Assembly: GCA_028023455.1 (NCBI GenBank)
Contig: JAQFVV010012575.1
Coordinates: 2,040,517-2,104,516 of the forward strand
DNA length: 64,000 nt
Reading direction: 5' to 3'
Origin: Epiperipatus broadwayi
Lineage: Eukaryota > Onychophora > Udeonychophora > Euonychophora > Peripatidae
Within the stretch, counting starts at the first letter, position 1. Every line of letters begins with the position of its first letter. The notes below the pieces were generated by a model, which made no database searches, was not told the DNA's origin, and saw nothing but the letters and a program-made list of their open reading frames with translations. Positions 39,243 to 50,600 of the stretch are shown piece after piece. A program made the position numbers and the translations under genes.

Positions 39243-39430
39243 AGTGCTGAAGGAGAAAGAATTCAAAATCTCTATCATTAAGACCCTACCTCCAGACCAA
39301 TTGGTTTTGAGCTTATGGCTCACCTCAGTGGAGGTCTGGGTTTAGAGTGAAGGTTTGGAGGTAGGGTTGAAACCAATTGGTCCGGAGGCAGGATCTTAAT
39401 GATAGAGATTTTGAATTCTTTCTCTTACAG
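39243..39430. repeat. Foldback element with about 62-66 bp arms
   Basis: Left arm about 39243-39308 and right arm about 39369-39430 pair through GAGAAAGAATTCAAAATCTC, TATCATTAAGA and CCAATTGGTTT. The 60 bp spacer contains a second nested pair (CCTACCTCCAGACC with GGTCTGG and GGAGGTAGGG). Possibly a hAT-like MITE, but I could not define a target duplication. Confidence 0.8.
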
Positions 39431-39634
39431 TTTTTATTAATGATATCCTCCAACCAGAATATCACTATAAAAGAAAAAAGTAAGTCCTCATGAAGTGTAG
39501 TTGTTATTAGGCTAAATCATTTGCCATGGGATTCAGGAGAACTCATGATTGTTATATTCATATTTTTCATAAATGAAAATTTATCAGTCACTGGTCTTTA
39601 TAAATGTGGATAAATACAAACTGTAAATGACATA

Positions 39635-40578
39635 CACCTGGTTCTTGTTTTATGCAGTAGATAGGTTCCACAGAAAACCCACATTGAAAACCCACATTAA
39701 AAAAAATTGCACAAAAATAGACTTAACTTACCTTGAAAAATGGGGGATAGGTTCTGTATTTTTCTGAATTCACATAAAAGCAAAGCAACAAGGAAAAATT
39801 ACTTTAAAATTCACATTAAAAAAATAAGCAAATAAAGTATGACTAATAAAAAATTTCAAATATTTGAAAAAAATTAATACAAGACAAACTTTTTTTTTAC
39901 TTTTTTTATTAACTACAGTATTTAATTTTACATTTTTCATACATATTTTAATCATTTCCGCTAGCATTCATTTATAAACTGGTAAGAAATCAGATGTTGT
40001 GTGAAGTGTTGTAACTTCTGTCCAGAAAAACCTGTTAACCACTTTATTTTTATTCGTGATGTGATGTACAATTAGCGCCACTTTTAGTCTTGTGCTGTGT
40101 TAATGGTTTTCTGTTTCTATATTTAAAAAATGACATCGCAATCAAAACAAAAAGATTATACCTTATCATTAGAAAGATTATTTTCAGTTTATAAAATCTT
40201 CGTTTTTTATTTTAAAAATCTAAAAGATTATTTATTTCTGTTATATATAACAAAATACGATTTAAAAGTTTAAATTTTTAGAATATTTATTGCGATATTT
40301 TTATATGTATTATTATTATTTATTCATTAGTATAAATAGGTTATTTACATAGAAGCTAAAATTCTAAATACAGCTTCAGGCCATATTTACATTAGCTGCT
40401 AATATAACGTTATATTTTTGAAGAAAAAAAAGGATTTCAAGTCAAAATAAGTTATTAATAATTTAAATTTCTTGATATCGAATAAATATAGTGAAATATG
40501 AAAGATATTAAGAAGAAACATGAATTGCATAACTTCAAAATCACATTAAAATAACCTGCATAAAACGAGACCCATGTG
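39635..40578 (+). mobile_element. Pogo/Tigger-like MITE, copy 1, TA target duplication
   Basis: A 944 bp non-coding element bounded by TA dinucleotides. Its ends are inverted: CACCTGGTTCTTGTTTTATG at the left and the complement of CACATGGGTCTCGTTTTATG at the right. TCGTTTTATGC-type ends after CA plus a TA duplication are characteristic of the Tc1/mariner superfamily, pogo/Tigger group. There is no transposase: frames inside are short. Copy 2 at 47490-48558 lies in the opposite orientation. Confidence 0.8.
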
Positions 40579-40925
40579 TAATTGATAACTGTAGGATTCA
40601 GTACCACCCTTTGGATTTTGAGGCTTCAGGCATAAATATGAAGTGTGGACCTCCAGTAAATAAAAAATTATAAAAGTAAATAAAAGCTTTAATTTTAAAT
40701 ACAAGAAAGGAATATGTACAACATTTATTCTTATCTAAATACAAACTATCATCTATTTTATCATTTATAAAAATGTTCAAACAGTGAGAAGTTTGAAAAT
40801 TTGGTGCTCTTCATTTCAAAAGTAAGCTTTATGTATAAGAACTTGTACCAAATGTCAATCTCTCAATCTATCTTATTAATGGATAAGATATATATTGCGT
40901 TGTTGATTAAAATAATGTACCTCAG

Positions 40926-41055
40926 TGCAGAGCCTCACTAACTCCTGAGGCTCAAGCATATGCCTGGCTGACTAACCTTAGGGATGCTACTGGTGGGATT
41001 TATAATTCGACAGAGTTGAAGGACTTAATAAAGCCTCTACTGAATCTATCTCCTG
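40926..41055 (+). CDS. Candidate internal exon, about 43 codons, product unknown
   Basis: A GC-richer 130 bp stretch (about 47% GC against about 25% around it), open in one frame: CRASLTPEAQAYAWLTNLRD, then ATGGIYNSTELKDLIKPLLN, LSPG. It is preceded by TACCTCAG (acceptor-like, with an in-frame stop just upstream) and followed by a weak donor GTTAGA, with an in-frame TAG at 41058. Composition is that of a globular protein. I do not recognise the family. It ends with one base of a split codon, and the next plus-strand candidate (55627-55740) starts with the two missing bases. An alternative acceptor would be at 40930. Confidence 0.4.
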
Positions 41056-41639
41056 GTTAGAATCTCTACAGATCCCTTTATGACATCTTGTTAATAGTTA
41101 AGCTATCTATCCATATACTAAATATATAAATAAATTATGGGATTTGTTATATAATAAATAAATCAATGTATATTGCTAGATAGAGGAGCACTAACAAAAC
41201 ATATATATAAGTGACATTATCTGGATTCATCTGTGATATGTATAGTGCCATCTACAAAGCGCATGTGCATTCGCTTATTGGTATTACAGTTTATAAAAAA
41301 CATCACGCTATATAAAATAAATGTCTTGTTTAGATATGATTTATAGTATGGATTAACCAGGCTATGTCATGAAATGATATTTAAATCCATTAAATGTTAT
41401 ACGACCTCCCCATTTAAAACTTTCCAGACAAGCTTAACATGTGTTTTGCTGTTGATTTATAACCAACTCAGTTATTTCATTCATTCCTTGGTCAATATAT
41501 TAATCTCAATATCTAAATAATCTTATCTAAGAAGTAAAAGGAGAAAAACACCAAATTGTTTCTAACTAACTTGAAGAATATTTGTTTTTTTTTTCACTAT
41601 CTCTATGTGGAATGGAACTTTTTTGCAATAATTATTTAA

Positions 41640-42100
41640 CATATAGGGTATATGAGCACAGACTTTCACATGACCCACCACTCTCCACACTATCTCATAA
41701 CACTGATACACTTGAATACATATATGTCAAAAAGATAAATAATCACCAATATACATATTTCATGCTAAACCAGCAATCATCAGTTGGTCCAGATTATCAT
41801 CTCTACACATATATGCAATAAGTACTCAGATATATATTAAGATAGCCAATCCTCATACTTTATCCACACTCCATCTTTTCATCCATTTATCCAATTGAAA
41901 ATCTGATGATGGAATGCTCAAAGGCCACCCTGAGGCCAAGATTCTTGTCACACCCATGTCTTGTCGACATATATGTGTTCAAGTGTATCAGTAATATGAG
42001 ATAAAGTCATGAGTGGTGGGTCGAGTGAAAGTCTGTGCTCATATACCCTATATATTACATATATAGACACAGGTATATAAAAAGTCTGTGTGTTTCAGTT
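41640..42100 (+). mobile_element. Foldback retroposon, most complete copy (461 bp), flanked by 13 bp direct repeats
   Basis: Perfect 13 bp target duplications AATAATTATTTAA at 41627-41639 and 42101-42113. The first 95 bp (GGGTATATGAGCACAGACTT, TCACATGACCCACCACTC, ACACTTGAATACATATATGT) return in inverted form at 41965-42050. The middle (about 41780-41960) is unique and GC-richer, with GAAAATCTGATGATGGAATG. After the right arm comes a 50 bp 3' tail ending TGTGTGTTTCAGTT, shared with the copies at 19.5 and 28.5 kb. The direct repeats and common 3' end imply target-primed reverse transcription by a LINE machinery. The open frame crossing the left arm is accidental. Confidence 0.9.
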
Positions 42101-42113
42101 AATAATTATTTAA

Positions 42114-42215
42114 GTCTTTTTTTTTTCATGTGTCAAATACGTTGACATGAAGCGAGTCCGGATCAGCTGCTTGAAAGGCAGCTATGCTAACTGCTAGGCC
42201 ACCAATGCTTAACTA
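42114..42215 (-). mobile_element. tRNA-Gly-derived SINE, subfamily 1
   Basis: Directly abuts the target duplication of the foldback retroposon. On the minus strand: GCATTGGTGGCCTAGCAGTT, anticodon loop CTTTCAA (TTC in place of TCC), GCAGCTGATCC, a decayed B box, and a trailer ending in CACATGAAAAAAAAAAA, so the A tail faces the neighbouring retroposon. The B-box part (GGACTCGCTTCATGTCAA) is rearranged. Confidence 0.75.
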
Positions 42216-42440
42216 TTTCTTTTTTAACATATTTATGTGTGTAAATGTGGGAATACAATTTTCACATTTATTTATGTGTGTAGTTGCAAAATTCATGAGG
42301 TTTGAGCATCAGAAGCAATAGAATTGAGTTATGAGTCCTTGATCTTGAACTCCAGAGTTTTCCACCCTTCTTCATGCCAAATTATGCAGAACATGAATGA
42401 ATCTGAAAGCTGTATTATCTTTCATATAAAGATCTGTTTA

Positions 42441-42583
42441 TAGTTAAAAGTTGTCTTGACAACAGGTTGAGATTGTTTATTATAAGTGGTACTGGGATTG
42501 TCTAAATGTTGATTGATTTAGACAATCCCAATATCACTTAAAATAAACAATCTCAACCTGTTGTCAAGGCAACCTTTTAACTA
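42441..42583. repeat. Near-perfect hairpin with about 66 bp arms
   Basis: Left arm 42441-42506 and right arm 42517-42583: TAGTTAAAAG/CTTTTAACTA, TTGACAACAGGTTGAGATTG with its complement, and GGGATTGTCTAAA with TTTAGACAATCCC. Ten-base loop. A diverged single arm lies at about 39050-39110. The right end touches the SINE at 42586. Confidence 0.9.
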
Positions 42584-42585
42584 TT

Positions 42586-42692
42586 GTCAAGCATTGGTGG
42601 TCGAGAGGTCAGTGACAGTTGCTTTACAAGCAGTTGTCCCGGGTTAGCGGGTTCGCGTCCCGGCGGATGCTATGACACATGAGAAAAAAAAA
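42586..42692 (+). mobile_element. tRNA-Gly-derived SINE, subfamily with TAC anticodon position
   Basis: GTCAAGCATTGGTGGTCGAG, then AGGTCAGTGACAG, anticodon stem-loop TTGC-TTTACAA-GCAG, B box GGGTTCGCGTCCC, trailer GCTATGACACATGAG and an A9 tail (42684-42692). A 9 bp duplication inside the T-arm region (GGGTTAGCGGGTTCGC) distinguishes it. The A tail confirms retroposition. Confidence 0.85.
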
Positions 42693-43383
42693 TTATATAG
42701 ATAGAATACAAGTATATGAATTCAAGATCATTAGATATAATTTGCATGAAAGATATATTTGCATATAATGCAATTTTTATTGCAGTAAAAGAATTTTTTT
42801 TACAGATAAAAAATTTATATGTAATTATAAATTAAAACGACTAGTGCTAAAAAGAAAGAAACAAAAAATTATTGTTGATGATGATCATTTTTATTATTAG
42901 ATTATTTTATGTAATTATTTTAACTGATTTCGGACAGAGAAATCAACAAACAGTACAAATAGATAAAGGTGGCTTTGTCTCCATGAAAACAAGACATTTT
43001 TATTTAAATGGCTCATTTCTATCAATAATGGAATACGCTGTTTACTGAAGGCTTTCAGGAGAATAAAACAAAAACAGAAGTAAATAAATTGCATTACTTA
43101 AGCTTGTTGATTATCAAATTATATGAGTCAACAGAGAATGATATTACCGTAATTGTATTTTTAAAATATTAACTATAACTACAAATTGAAATTCAAAATA
43201 TAAAAATAATTGAAAAAATAGTTTATTAAAAGCTATTAAATAAAAAGATGTAAAATAAATTACTTAAATATTTATTTAATTAATTTTTAAAGAATTTTAT
43301 GCTCTTTTTTTTTTTTTTTTTTAATGTTTGCGTATACTTCGACTTATAAGTATAATGATACTTTTATTATTTATTTATTTTTA

Positions 43384-43471
43384 TGTGTCAAAGCGTCGGC
43401 CGGGAAGCGAACCCCGGGACAACTGCTTTGTAAGGCGGCTGTGCTAACCACTCGGCCACCAACGCTAGACA
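43384..43471 (-). mobile_element. tRNA-Gly-derived SINE, best-preserved copy
   Basis: On the minus strand: acceptor-like stem GCGTTGG/CCGACGC fully paired (one G-U), A box TGGCCGAGTGG, anticodon loop CTTACAA (TAC), B box GGGTTCGCTTCCC, trailer GCTTTGACACATAAAAATAAA. The highest GC of the family and the strongest pairing suggest the youngest copy. The anticodon stem is poorly paired, so it is unlikely to work as a tRNA. Confidence 0.85.
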
Positions 43472-43493
43472 TTATTAGATAAATGAATATTAT

Positions 43494-43494
43494 T

Positions 43495-43528
<34 letters not shown>
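43494..43528. repeat. (GATA)n microsatellite, about 8-9 units
   Basis: Short pure tetranucleotide run next to the SINE at 43384-43471. Confidence 0.95.
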
Positions 43529-43670
43529 TATTACCAATAAAAAGTGTACCAGTACATTTTAAATATAACAAATGACATGCATCTGTTGACTTCTTCCTAA
43601 CCATAAAATATAGAAATAAAATGGATCAAAAATTACGCAAAAGATATAAAGTAAGTATAGGTAATGAGTA

Positions 43671-43963
<293 letters not shown>

Positions 43964-43999
43964 TAATAATAAAATAATAATAAAAAAAAAAATGTTCAA

Positions 44000-45979
44000 A
44001 ATTAGTTTTAAAAACCAAATCTTCTATAAAACTTACAAGAAGAAGAAAAACTGTTCTACAGTTAAACTGCATTAAAAGTCAAAGGTAATTATATATACTT
44101 TTTTTAAAATCTACTATATTCAAATTTTATTTTGAATAAAGCTGTGATTATGAAATTTTTATGCATTGTTAGTTTGAAACGAAAATATATTGAAATTTTA
44201 TCCAGCCATTTAAATAATTTCAAAAATTCAGATTCATGAGATATTTTGCGTTAAATCATAATATCTCAAACATGAATTTTGAATTTTTTTGAATTATAAA
44301 TAATTAAATAAGAATAATATCATAGTAACTAAATAAAGACAAAATTATAACTTGAAATAATACAAATTGAATATATACAAGTAAAAATGTAAATAATATA
44401 TATATAGCAAGATAATATAATATAAAATAATTAGATCAACCTACCAGTATTACTTTTAAAATTTACTTAGGAACTCAAAACTAAACAAATATTTTTCCAA
44501 ATACAGATAAGTAATTGATAACTATAAACACTAAGAAAACTCTTGAAAATAAACAAAATAATAGCAGGCTTATACATTCTTAATTGAAGATAATACATTT
44601 TAGATTTTAAAAACTTGGCTCTCAAATCATACTCAAGTTGTATCAGCCTTTTACTAAAATAATGTCGAGTTTCATCAGCAAAATAATAAAAAATAAAATA
44701 TCTTCAACAATATTAAAAATTAGATATAGACACAATATATAGAAAAACCCTAGTAACTGATCCTGGGTAATATGTTGAATAGTTAGCCAACTAACAGAGA
44801 TAACATCATTCATAATATCTTCTTGTTATTAATTTAGCCGTTAGAAGTTCTCTAGAGAATCAAAGTTTTAGGATAATATTGGTAAATAAATGGTACAAGA
44901 AGAGAACAATTGTCAAAACCTCATACAAAATCATTCAAATTGGTCAAGATACTATATAGAGAGCATTATTTATAGAGTCTGGTTGTTTCATTGATTTTGG
45001 CTCAAAAATGAGTTATTTGATTGATAGATACTTTATATAAAACAAATAATACTTTAATAAACTTAAAATTTAAATTGATCTTTTTCTCAAAATATGATTT
45101 ATTAATGTAATATTAATCTTTGAATTTACATGTTATATGTAGTGATATACAAGATTCAAACTATGATTTACAATGCAGAACTTGATTTACCAGTGAACAG
45201 AAAACCTTAAATTGTATATGCATATATCTTGCCATTCGTAGCTTCTCTCATAGTTTACTAAGTAACCCCTGACCTTAATGGCAACTAGATAGATCACAAC
45301 TACTAAGAATCACATCACTCCCACTATCCAGAAGATGAGAAAGTGAAAACCCGTACTAATCCCCACAGCATCCATGTCCCATCTCCCCCCCTGCTAAGGA
45401 CTAGGAACCAGGCCTCTTTCTAGCATAATGGACAAAATAAAAAAAAAAGCATAACTTTAAAATGTCTGATCTTTCAAACAATATAAAATGCATAAATGTA
45501 ATATAGTAATACAAAAACAAGCATCATTTTGATGCATTATATTTAATGCATGAATTTACTGGAATGAATTCAAAATGATAAAATATATCTTTTTGGCAAT
45601 CATTATTTCAAAAATTAAATAAATATAATAGAGTAGATAAATTTAATTAAATAGAATAAAAAGTTTGAGTATTTAAAATAGTATCAACCATAGTCATAAT
45701 TCGTAATAGTTATAAATATGGACAAGCAGACTATTTAAAGATGAAAATAAAATTATTGACCTTATACCAGGAAATCTTATTTTGATTAATGGTAAATCTT
45801 AATAATTAGAATTCTAAACTGTTCACTTAAAGCAAAAATGGATACTTGTTTATAGTAAAAGTGTGTGGATGCATGTGTTCATAAACAAACATTGAAATTA
45901 TTTATAATGATGCAATAAATATATAATTTAAAGTATAATAAATCAAATGTTAATTTAAAATGATTAATCTCTATTAACT
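44000..45979. other. AT-rich stretch; one unassigned GC-richer patch
   Basis: No gene supported. 45230-45430 is markedly GC-richer (AACCCCTGACCTTAATGGCA, CCATGTCCCATCTCCCCCCC) with stops in every frame. It looks like an interspersed repeat fragment of a family I cannot name. Confidence 0.45.
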
Positions 45980-46660
45980 TTTTTTTTTTTTTTTTATTTT
46001 TTAAATTTTAATTTTTTTATTGTAAAAATAAAAAAAAAAATATAATTAAAAATTATATAATAATATAATATTCAATTATATTAATATATTTTAATATATA
46101 TTATTTAAATTATTTTTTTTATTTTAAAATGTATTTAAATTAAAAATTAAATTTTAATTTATAATTTTTAATATATTTTCAAAATAATTTATATTATTTT
46201 TAAATAAAACAAAAAAAAACACAAAAAATAATCGGTTTATATACAATATTTAATATTATAAAAAAGTATTTTAAATATTTTTTTTTTTTAAATATAAATA
46301 TTTTTTATTAAAATCTAATATATTTTTTAAAAATATTTTTGTATTTTGTATTTTTTTTGAAATTATTTATTAATTTCTTAATAAATATTAAAAATTTTAT
46401 AAAATTAAAATAAAAAAAAATAATATCATTTTTTTTTTTTTTTTTTTTTTTTGGGGTGTTTTTTTTTTTTTCCTCCCAATCTAAATGTCTTTTTCGGGTG
46501 AAGGGTGGGTCAAAACCAAATCACAAAAATTTTTTTTTTTTTTTTTTTTTATAATTGTTTTTTTTTTTTTTTTTTTTATTAAAAATATATTGGGAGGAGC
46601 CCCCCACAAAACATTTTTAAAATAACCAATAAAACACTAAAAAAAAAATTATCATAATAA
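45980..46660. other. Extreme low-complexity A/T block with long homopolymers
   Basis: Runs of 15-30 T or A alternate with AATTTAAAT-type filler (notably 45980-46000, 46430-46452, 46531-46577). A few G/C-only bursts (GGGGTG, CCTCCC, GGGAGGAGCCCCCC) stand out. No biological element explains this pattern; it may be a poorly resolved assembly consensus. A 65 bp GC-rich patch (about 46675-46740) follows. Confidence 0.5.
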
Positions 46661-46740
46661 AAAACAAACAAAGTAAGAGGAGGCCAGATGTCCCACGAGA
46701 GCCCCCGTAAGAGGCGGTTGAAAAATTAACAGACGTAGGA

Positions 46741-47489
46741 AAGAATAAATTATTAATTTGAAAGTGAAAGTATAATATTTACAAATAAAAATATCTATAT
46801 TGCATACGTTATTAATAAAAATATTTTATTTTAAAATAAATTATTTAAATTAAAGCATGCTTACTGTTAAAGTTACTACTATTCTTGAGAAATTAAAGAA
46901 AATACAACAATAAGTTTTGTACAAGAAAAACATATTTTTAAAACTTTAGCTATTCTAACATTAAAATTTCATTAAAAACATTTCTCAACGTCTATTATTG
47001 AATAGTTTGTTTGTAAAACATCAAGTGAGTGCAAACAAAATGAGCACCAATACTGAAAACAAAGTGTGGTATAAGATTCCAAAAAAATATCTTTGTAAAT
47101 TTATAAACAAGTAAATTAGTGAACTATTGGATATGATTTCTTAAATTTCATAAGAAGTCTTATTATTGGATGTTATAAACTGTACATCTATTTAATAAAG
47201 GGTGTTGAGCTGAATAAATGCTATAGGAATTATCAAATTAGCAGTGAAATATATTTCTTCAAATTCAATATTTATTTATTCTTCTGTAGAAGGTAATTTA
47301 AAATTAAATGTATATTTTTCTATACACTTTTCATGCCAAGTTAGTAAGATAACTCTCTTAAAAAAAATGAGGAGGAACTTGTATAAGTATTTTAAAATTG
47401 ATATCAATAATATCAATATTCTATTGTTTTGTAATTATTGATGTTCCATAACTCAGTGATAGGCAATTATTTCTGTTTGATTACATATA
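46741..47489. other. AT-rich stretch without a recognisable gene
   Basis: No feature recognised. Confidence 0.5.
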
Positions 47490-48558
47490 CACCTGGGTCT
47501 CGTTTTATGCGGATTAATTTAATGTGATTTTGAAGTTATGCAATTCATGTTTCTTCTTAATATTTTTTATATTTTGCTATATTTATTAAATATCAATAAA
47601 TTTAAATTATTAATAACTTACTTTGACTTGAAATACTTCTTTTTTTTTTTTCAAAAAATAACGTTATATTAGCAGCTAATGTGAATATGGCCTGAAGCTG
47701 TATTTAGAATAAATAACCTACTTATACTAATGACTAAATAATAATAATAGATTTATACTTCCATATAAAAATATCGCAATAAATATTCAAAAATTTTAAA
47801 CTTTTAAAATGTATTTTGTTAGGTATAACAGAAATAAATAATGTAGATTTTTAAAATAAATAATGAAGATTTTATTGATTTTATAAACTGAAAATAATAT
47901 TTTGAATGATAATGTATAATCTTTTTTTTTTGATTATGATCCTCATTTTTTTAATATAAAAACAAAATGTGAACATTTAAAATTTATTTCAGTAGTAAAA
48001 ATCAGTTGTCAACAGAAAATCATTAACACAGCACAAGACTGAAATTGGCACTAGTTGTGTAAATGGGATGGAGTAGAATATGGTAAAAATTAGAGTGGGG
48101 AATGGAAAATAAAGTGGCTAACAGGTTTCTCTGGGCATAATTGTTGAGAGATTTTTGACTTCATTCAAAAGGAAGCTACATCACATCACATTGATTAATC
48201 TGATTTTTTACCAGTTTACAAACAAACTGCACATTCGAAAATAGCGATAATGATTAAAATACGTATGAAAAAATTCCAAATTAAATACTATAGTTAATAA
48301 AAAAAAGTAAAAAAAGTTTGTCTTGTACCAATTTTTTTCAAATATTTGATATTTTTTATTAGTCATACTTTATTTCCTTATTTTTTTAATGCAAATTTTA
48401 AAGTAATTTTTATTTGTTGCTTTTGCTTTTATGCGAATTCTGAAAATTACAGACCCTATCCCCCATTTTTCAAGGTAAGTTAAATCTATTTTTGTGCGAT
48501 TTTTTTTAATGCAGGTTTTCTGTGGAACCTATCTACCACATAAAATGAGACCCAGGTG
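47490..48558 (-). mobile_element. Pogo/Tigger-like MITE, copy 2 (inverted relative to copy 1)
   Basis: A 1069 bp element between TA dinucleotides (47488-47489 and 48559-48560), with terminal inverted repeats CACCTGGGTCTCGTTTTATG and CACCTGGGTCTCATTTTATG. The interior is the reverse complement of copy 1 along its length (ATGCAATTCATGTTTCTTCT, GCCTGAAGCTGTATTTAGAA, TAGTCATACTTTATTTCCTT, CCCCCATTTTTCAAGGTAAG). It is about 125 bp longer than copy 1. No transposase. Confidence 0.85.
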
Positions 48559-48956
48559 TATGTATATAAGAATTTACTGTCTTAAATATTTTATGTGATA
48601 TTTTGAGATTAACTTTAAGCAACTGTTTGAAGTATCCTTTAGCTACAGCATATGATAATACATTTTAAAGATAAAAGAACACTGTAAATTCTTGTATATT
48701 ACAGAATATTAATATTTAAATCAACATTGAAAATGCGAAATTTTATACTTGTCAAATAAAAATGTTAGTTTAAAAATATTTAGGAATAAAATTTTTGATT
48801 GATTGATAATTCATTTAGTCTAGCAAAGGAATTGTAGATGAGGAAAAAAGATAAAATGTGTATGCTATTTGCTTTGAAATGTATTACCATATGCTATATA
48901 GATAGAGGACATTTTAATTATAAATTGACAGATGCGCATGACTTAAACTATATATA

Positions 48957-48959
48957 TCC

Positions 48960-49017
<58 letters not shown>

Positions 49018-49032
49018 AAAATTTTTTTTTTT
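48957..49032. repeat. C9-T49 homopolymer run
   Basis: Nine C followed by about 50 T, then a further T-rich stretch. Frames across it (poly-Phe) are meaningless. A run that long is prone to length error. Confidence 0.9.
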
Positions 49033-49868
49033 ATTTTCCATACAGAAAGGGGGGTTACCTCCAAATATATAAAAAAAAATATTTTTTATATATTGTACTG
49101 CTAGTGAATAGTGTTACATGTGTCATAATTTTTTTTTAAAGATATAATTAGTTCTAAGATTTTTAAAATGAAATTTTGCAAAATTATTTTTCTTGTCAGG
49201 AGAGGGGATTTAAAATAGAAATAGAAAATAGGTTTAAAAGCTCTTTTTTTCTCTCTCTTCATAAAAAAAAAACTATTATAATGTATAAAATATGAAACTG
49301 GACTAAAAATTAGTCTGTAAAAATTATGTGTTGTAAAACCTTCAAAAATGTAATTAATTAGTTTATAAGATTGCTGATTAAATTGTACAAATTAAAAAAA
49401 AATGTAAACTATCTTATCAAGATCATTTAGATGAATCTGAATGGATTAAGACTAAGGTAGATGTAAAATTCAATTAATTAAAGGAATGTAAAATTAATTA
49501 AAAGACAGATTCAAGTCAAGATAAAATAAAACAATGAGAGAGTTAAGATATAAAAGTTACATTTTGGTTATTGTTCTTCAATCTTGTTTGTAATATACAG
49601 TCTGGTCTGCATTTTGTGATCAAGTTATTTCAATCATCAATTTGTTATTAGTCCAGAGTCAGGTATGTGTTATTGCTGTACAGTCAGGGCTGAAATTTGC
49701 TAGATCATTCATCAGTTCAGACAAAATACAGAATCTAAACAAACAGAAATCTAGATAGTTTGAATGCAGTAGTAAGTCAGTCAATTACTGCTGTGGTCAA
49801 TATCCATTCAAAGGCAGAAAATCTAGCAACATGTATTGCTAGACAACTTTAGTATATTCAGTTGGGCT

Positions 49869-50171
49869 TCAGGCCCCAAAAACCCTCAACAAAAAGAAAA
49901 ACAACTGAATTTTGCTTAAACCAATGCCCAGATCAATGCCTAGATTGTAAGTAAATGCTGCCACAATTCTCTTTCCTATTGTCAACAGAAAAAATAAAAA
50001 ACAAGCCCTGGCACCATTGATGGAGATCAAAAAGCCAACCAGTTGGAAACTGACAATCATGAATACATAGGTAAAGATATTTAAAAATATATTCTGATCA
50101 CAGTCTAGACTCTTTATTTTAAATGAATGAACTTTAATTAACAGACTATGATAACTATAGCTTAAAGTCAT
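49869..50171 (-). CDS. Unrecognised 100-codon open frame, hydrophobic
   Basis: The second half (from about 50034 down) is GC-richer and reads QLVGFLISINGARACFLFFL, LTIGKRIVAAFTYNLGIDLG, with hydrophobic segments. An acceptor-like GATTGTCAG precedes the GC-richer part (about 50053). No donor-like site of quality was seen and no family is recognised. It may equally be part of an unnamed repeat; I list it because composition differs from its surroundings. Confidence 0.2.
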   Translation of the reverse strand: MTLSYSYHSLLIKVHSFKIKSLDCDQNIFLNIFTYVFMIVSFQLVGFLISINGARACFLFFLLTIGKRIVAAFTYNLGIDLGIGLSKIQLFFFLLRVFGA

Positions 50172-50289
50172 TTATATTTTTCTTATATAACATTTATTGT
50201 GTTATTTTATATTATATTAAATATATGTCTACTTTCTCTTTCTCTCTTGTCACTGCATCACCAGTAAATTAGTGTAGAGTTATTTTATG

Positions 50290-50600
50290 TGTTAAGTAAA
50301 TATGCTGGACCCTGAGATAGAGTGAGCTAGTCATAGGATATTTCAACTGCTAGATTGTGGGTCTGTCATCCAGGCAAGCTAATTATAAATTATGATTAGC
50401 TGGCAGCTGAGGTTTACCTCTAAACAAATGAAATGCTTTGGATGGCTGGGGTTGAATCTAGCAATCGAGGTCAGCCACGGTCTGGAAATGTGATTGTGTT
50501 ATGCTTTGCATAGCTCAGTTTGACTGTGAGTATAATTGGCTCTTCTATTGATGATAGTCTCCCCTTTGCTTGAAGGGCCAGTCCATTCATCTAACATTAA
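50290..50600. repeat. Unassigned GC-richer interspersed sequence
   Basis: About 310 bp at roughly 43% GC in AT-rich surroundings. It contains GGCTGGGGTTGAATCTAGCA, which resembles a degenerate B box, and a GGCCAGTCCATTCATCTAAC end. All frames have stops. Probably a SINE or LINE 3' fragment of unknown family. Confidence 0.3.

Noticed and set aside
39635-40578. Transposase gene inside the pogo-like element
   Set aside because: Only short frames with no DDE or helix-turn-helix text; a non-autonomous element.
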